Below are positions 7,166-9,441 of a stretch of DNA of 9,441 nt, piece by piece. Each line of letters begins with the position of its first letter. The first letter of the stretch is position 1. The position numbers and the translations under genes are program-made. The notes below the pieces were generated by a model. That model did not search any database, was not told where the DNA came from, and saw nothing but the letters and a program-made list of their open reading frames with translations. Source of the stretch: Hyphomicrobiales bacterium (GTDB lineage Bacteria; Pseudomonadota; Alphaproteobacteria; Rhizobiales; Aestuariivirgaceae); assembly GCA_023266715.1 (NCBI GenBank), contig JAHFPK010000093.1:1-9441 (forward strand). The letters run 5' to 3'.

Positions 7166-7987
7166 CTATTTGATTGCCGTCTCCGGTCTGTTGCGCGAAA
7201 GGTTCGGGCCTGTTGTGACTACTATCACGATTGCGGTGATCACCCACAAAAAACACCATATCCACCACAAGCGGAGTTGATCGCCGCCTTCGAACATCCT
7301 CCAGACAAAAGCAATCGTGTTGTTTGAGGCGTGCATGAGCATCGGCATCAAAAGGCTTCCACCCGTGTGAAGGTAAATCCAGCAAACCACAATCGAATAG
7401 CAGACAACGCTGATGCCCCAAGGCAAAACATTTGCGGAGTCATACTCAACGCCGTAGAGCGGCGCGTGCCAAACCATGTGAATGAGTCCAAGAATCAATG
7501 CGGCTGCAAGCGCGGTGCGGCCAATGAGAAGTCTCGGGAGGGCAAAGCCGCGCCAGCCTGGCTCCTCGCCCAAGCCAATCCACAGAAAGATGAAGACAAA
7601 GCGAACTGCCATCTGGCCGGCATCGGGAACCTCAGAGGCCGCAACGCGCTGGGCCCCCAGGAGAAAGTTGATGGCCAGCGCCGAGAGGGTCAGCGCGACA
7701 GGAAGCAGAAGCACCAGCGCGTACCACTTCCAGCCAACGCGCCAATGAACAATCTTGCGTAGCATTTCCCGGATTGCCGGCCACCCGCCGGCAATCGCAA
7801 GCACGATCAGTGCCGCCAAAAGCGGGCCAATGGGCAGGATCGGCGCGTCAACGTTTACGGGGTCAATGCGGTACCAGACCCACGCCCACCAGGAGAGCGC
7901 GTAAGCGAGAATGATAAACACGACAAGCTGGTTTCGTTGAACGAACCGGATTGGCCCACTCGAACCTTCGGTATCTTTGGGCGGCAT
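7166..7987 (-). CDS. CPBP family intramembrane glutamic protease (second of a tandem pair)
   Basis: A 273-residue multi-pass membrane protein of the same family and length as its downstream neighbour, but clearly diverged. Motifs: GEEPGWRG (140-147, with E141, E142 and R146), LIHMVWH (168-174, with H170 and H174) and HASNN (219-223). The variable residue after the Glu pair is Pro, in place of Ile in the other copy. The ATG at 7987 is chosen because AAGGA lies seven nt upstream at 7995-7999. The frame is open for 56 more codons towards 8155, but that part overlaps the next gene and has low-complexity shadow composition. It probably shares a transcript with the gene at 6298-7122. The biological substrate is not evident. 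Confidence 0.93.
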   Translation of the reverse strand: MPPKDTEGSSGPIRFVQRNQLVVFIILAYALSWWAWVWYRIDPVNVDAPILPIGPLLAALIVLAIAGGWPAIREMLRKIVHWRVGWKWYALVLLLPVALTLSALAINFLLGAQRVAASEVPDAGQMAVRFVFIFLWIGLGEEPGWRGFALPRLLIGRTALAAALILGLIHMVWHAPLYGVEYDSANVLPWGISVVCYSIVVCWIYLHTGGSLLMPMLMHASNNTIAFVWRMFEGGDQLRLWWIWCFLWVITAIVIVVTTGPNLSRNRPETAIK

Positions 7988-8038
7988 GTTTCGGTCCTTT
8001 TTGTTATCGCTTATTCTAGATTTTACCCGGACCTGACA

Positions 8039-8062
8039 AGCTGTGCGCGAAGCGCACCAGCT
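8039..8062 (-). terminator. GC-rich hairpin at the end of the small membrane-protein gene
   Basis: AGCTG-TGCGC (8039-8048) pairs with GCGCA-C-CAGCT (8052-8062), giving ten base pairs with one bulged C and a GAA/TTC loop. It overlaps the stop codon of the gene at 8061-8480. No T-run follows on the minus strand, so it is only a weak candidate terminator or an mRNA-stabilising stem. Confidence 0.35.
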
Positions 8063-8480
8063 AGCTGAAGGCCAGGACCGCGAAGAGAACGGCAAGCAAC
8101 GCCGAAATGCCGGCCAGCGGGCCCAGCTTTGGAAGCCGGGCGGCCAAAGCAACATTGCCTTTGCGGATTTCCCCGTAAGTCATGTAGATCAGGCCGGTCA
8201 CTACGGTGAGCGACAGAATGAACACGGCCTTGGCCCAGAACAGTTGCGGCAGGCTGCCAAAGCCGTCCCATTTGCTCCACACCATGATAAGGCCGGTGAC
8301 CCAGAGGAGTGCGACGCCGGTGGCAGATACTTTCGCAAGCAGCGGTCCAAGACCCCGCACCACCTTTGCCTCATCGGCAGGCATGGCCAAGGCGCGGCGC
8401 ATGATGACGGCGCTGGCGAAACCGCCTGCCGCACCAAGCATCAAGCCAACAAAATGCAGAAACAGGACGACCGCGTTCAT
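8061..8480 (-). CDS. Small four-helix membrane protein, function unknown
   Basis: A 139-residue hydrophobic protein with four predicted membrane helices, at about residues 3-26, 50-68, 81-102 and 120-138. They are joined by short loops rich in Lys and Arg on one side (MRRA, EIRKG, ARLPK). A His at position 9 lies in the first helix. The layout and the phrases 'LLWVTGLIMVW' and 'FWAKAVFILSLTVVTGLIY' recall small CopD-like or DUF2269-like proteins of Proteobacteria, but I cannot name the family with certainty. The ATG at 8480 is chosen because AAGGAG (8487-8492) lies six nt upstream; the frame opens at a TTG at 8486. It reads in the same direction as the CPBP genes, with a 73-nt gap that holds the hairpin at 8039-8062. 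Confidence 0.82.
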   Translation of the reverse strand: MNAVVLFLHFVGLMLGAAGGFASAVIMRRALAMPADEAKVVRGLGPLLAKVSATGVALLWVTGLIMVWSKWDGFGSLPQLFWAKAVFILSLTVVTGLIYMTYGEIRKGNVALAARLPKLGPLAGISALLAVLFAVLAFS

Positions 8481-8594
8481 TTCCAACTCCTTCGCTGAGG
8501 TTTTTCACCGGTACGATTCAAGACGGCAAAGTTTGCTGCAGAGGGCGGGGAATGGCAAGGGGGAAGGTGCGGATGTAAGGCCCCTTCTCTCGCC

Positions 8595-8882
8595 TCACGC
8601 AGCATCCGCGGGATGAACGCGCTTCTTGATTTCCGCACCGCGCTCGCGTTCCACGATGGCAATATCATATTGGCTTTGCAGATCGAGCCAGAACTGGGCA
8701 CTGTTACCGAAATAGAGCGCAAGGCGCAGTGCAGTATCCGCCTTGATTGACCTGCGGCTATTGAGAATATCGGTAACGCGCCCCGACGGCACGCCGAGAT
8801 CGAGTGCAAGGCGGTTGGCGCTCAGCTTGCGCATCGTCATTTCGCGGCGAAGCAGGCGGCCGGGGTGTACCGCAGGTGCCAT
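8595..8882 (-). CDS. higA: HigA-family XRE antitoxin/regulator without adjacent toxin
   Basis: A 95-residue protein with the HigA/VapI layout: the N-terminal HPGRLLRREM, a helix-turn-helix (about 21-41, 'SANRLALDLGVPSGRVTDIL'), NSRRSIKADTALRLALYFGNSAQFWLDLQ (41-69) and the C-terminal 'YDIAIVERERGAEI'. HigA proteins bind DNA and neutralise the RelE-like HigB ribonuclease, whose gene normally sits directly upstream and overlaps or nearly abuts higA. Here the upstream neighbour, 8 nt away, is the end of a DUF5131 gene, and no HigB-like sequence is visible on either side. The ATG has no evident Shine-Dalgarno, so translation may depend on the gene before it. It could be a solitary regulator or a leftover of a broken toxin-antitoxin pair. 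Confidence 0.9.
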   Translation of the reverse strand: MAPAVHPGRLLRREMTMRKLSANRLALDLGVPSGRVTDILNSRRSIKADTALRLALYFGNSAQFWLDLQSQYDIAIVERERGAEIKKRVHPADAA

Positions 8883-8890
8883 GATAATAA

Positions 8891-9441
8891 TCAGTTTTCG
8901 GTAGAATTAAACGCGGGTTCCTCTGGATATTCATCCCATGTTCTGCCGCGATATTCACGTCCCGTGGCCTTTTTATTTGTGCCGCCCCATTGCTTGAAGA
9001 AAAATGCCGTATCATGCTTGCGGCATTGGGCCTTAATTTCTCGTACCCATTTTTGTTCAATTGGGCGTGATCCCGGTCCTGACTCGCCGCCCACAATTGC
9101 CCAATGAATGCGCGAGAGATCAACAGGTCCGACCGGACCCAAAAGCGGCTCAAATGAAACAAAACGAATTGCAGCAGGCGTATCTCTCAATATTGAAACG
9201 CGCTCAACAAATTTTTCGCTCTCGACAGAAGTGCCGAGCCAGATATGTGAAGCCACTTTCAGTCCCAGCGACTCAATAACTCGTTTCATATTTTCCGGGC
9301 GCTTTGTCAGGATTTGATAGACGTGGTGATCTGCAGTCACCATCGTATTCCAAACTTCTGCAATGAACTCGGATGGAACTCCGTCCTGAAACAAATCAGA
9401 CATCGAGTTCACAAAAATCTTTCGCGGCTTTTTCCAACGCA
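8891..9441 (-). CDS. DUF5131 (phage Gp37/Gp68 family) protein, 5' part outside window
   Basis: About 182 C-terminal residues are visible and the frame is open to the window edge. The first in-frame Val/GTG at 9412 lies within the conserved 'KPRKIFVNSMSDLF' and is not the start. Other family landmarks are TADHHVYQILTKRPENM, 'WLGTSVE', RFVSFEPLLGPV, WAIVGGESGPGSRP, and the C-terminal FFFKQWGGTNKK with 'GREYRGRTWDEYPEE'. The family is found on phages and bacterial islands. Full-length members carry a three-Cys motif near the N-terminus (outside this window) and are often next to a gene called TcmP, which would be expected beyond the right edge. The function is not established. The base composition is visibly more AT-rich than the neighbouring genes, and together with the family's phage link this suggests horizontal gain. 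The stop lies 8 nt before higA. Confidence 0.9.
   Translation of the reverse strand, partial: RWKKPRKIFVNSMSDLFQDGVPSEFIAEVWNTMVTADHHVYQILTKRPENMKRVIESLGLKVASHIWLGTSVESEKFVERVSILRDTPAAIRFVSFEPLLGPVGPVDLSRIHWAIVGGESGPGSRPIEQKWVREIKAQCRKHDTAFFFKQWGGTNKKATGREYRGRTWDEYPEEPAFNSTEN

Noticed and set aside
8043..8498. Plus-strand 151-codon frame opposite the four-helix membrane protein
   Set aside because: It has no motif and biased composition, and the minus strand has the Shine-Dalgarno and clear membrane helices.
8487..8594. Possible remnant of a HigB toxin next to higA
   Set aside because: The 108 nt hold no readable HigB motif in any frame and lie on the wrong side for the usual higB-higA order.

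Overview
The window looks like chromosomal DNA of an alphaproteobacterium, probably near the Hyphomicrobiales. The evidence is the gene order rph / rdgB / hemW, then an LPOR-type lipoprotein gene divergent from rsmI-yraN-gshB, together with a fairly GC-rich composition, TTG starts and overlapping genes. No species call is possible from the sequence alone.

Left part (1-6008), housekeeping. A plus-strand run carries the 3' half of rph (RNase PH), a one-ORF fusion of a VOC (glyoxalase-like) domain to RdgB (inosine/xanthosine triphosphate pyrophosphatase), and hemW (radical-SAM haem chaperone). The genes are tightly coupled: rph overlaps the fusion by 4 nt, and the fusion overlaps hemW by 14 nt. 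A convergent minus-strand gene encodes a lipoprotein of the LppC/LpoA penicillin-binding-protein-activator type. Back to back with it starts a second plus-strand run: rsmI (16S rRNA C1402 2'-O-methyltransferase), yraN (UPF0102 nuclease-fold protein, 8-nt overlap) and gshB (glutathione synthetase, 3-nt gap).

Middle (6009-6297). The convergent gap between gshB and the next minus-strand gene holds two inverted copies of a 53-nt, two-hairpin palindromic unit. The copies differ at 13 positions, and several of the differences are compensatory base-pair swaps. This is a REP/BIME-like element.

Right part (6298-9441), accessory, all on the minus strand. In transcription order it reads: a DUF5131 (phage Gp37/Gp68-type) gene cut by the window edge, an orphan HigA-type antitoxin with no HigB toxin beside it, a small four-helix membrane protein, and two tandem paralogous CPBP (Abi/Rce1-type) intramembrane proteases, both with intact catalytic motifs. 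The DUF5131 gene is visibly more AT-rich than its neighbours, which suggests transfer.

The most notable item is the VOC-RdgB fusion. Two complete metabolite-damage-type domains are joined with almost no linker and no convincing internal start. I did not find an obviously new multi-gene system, CRISPR array, tRNA, rRNA or insertion sequence.
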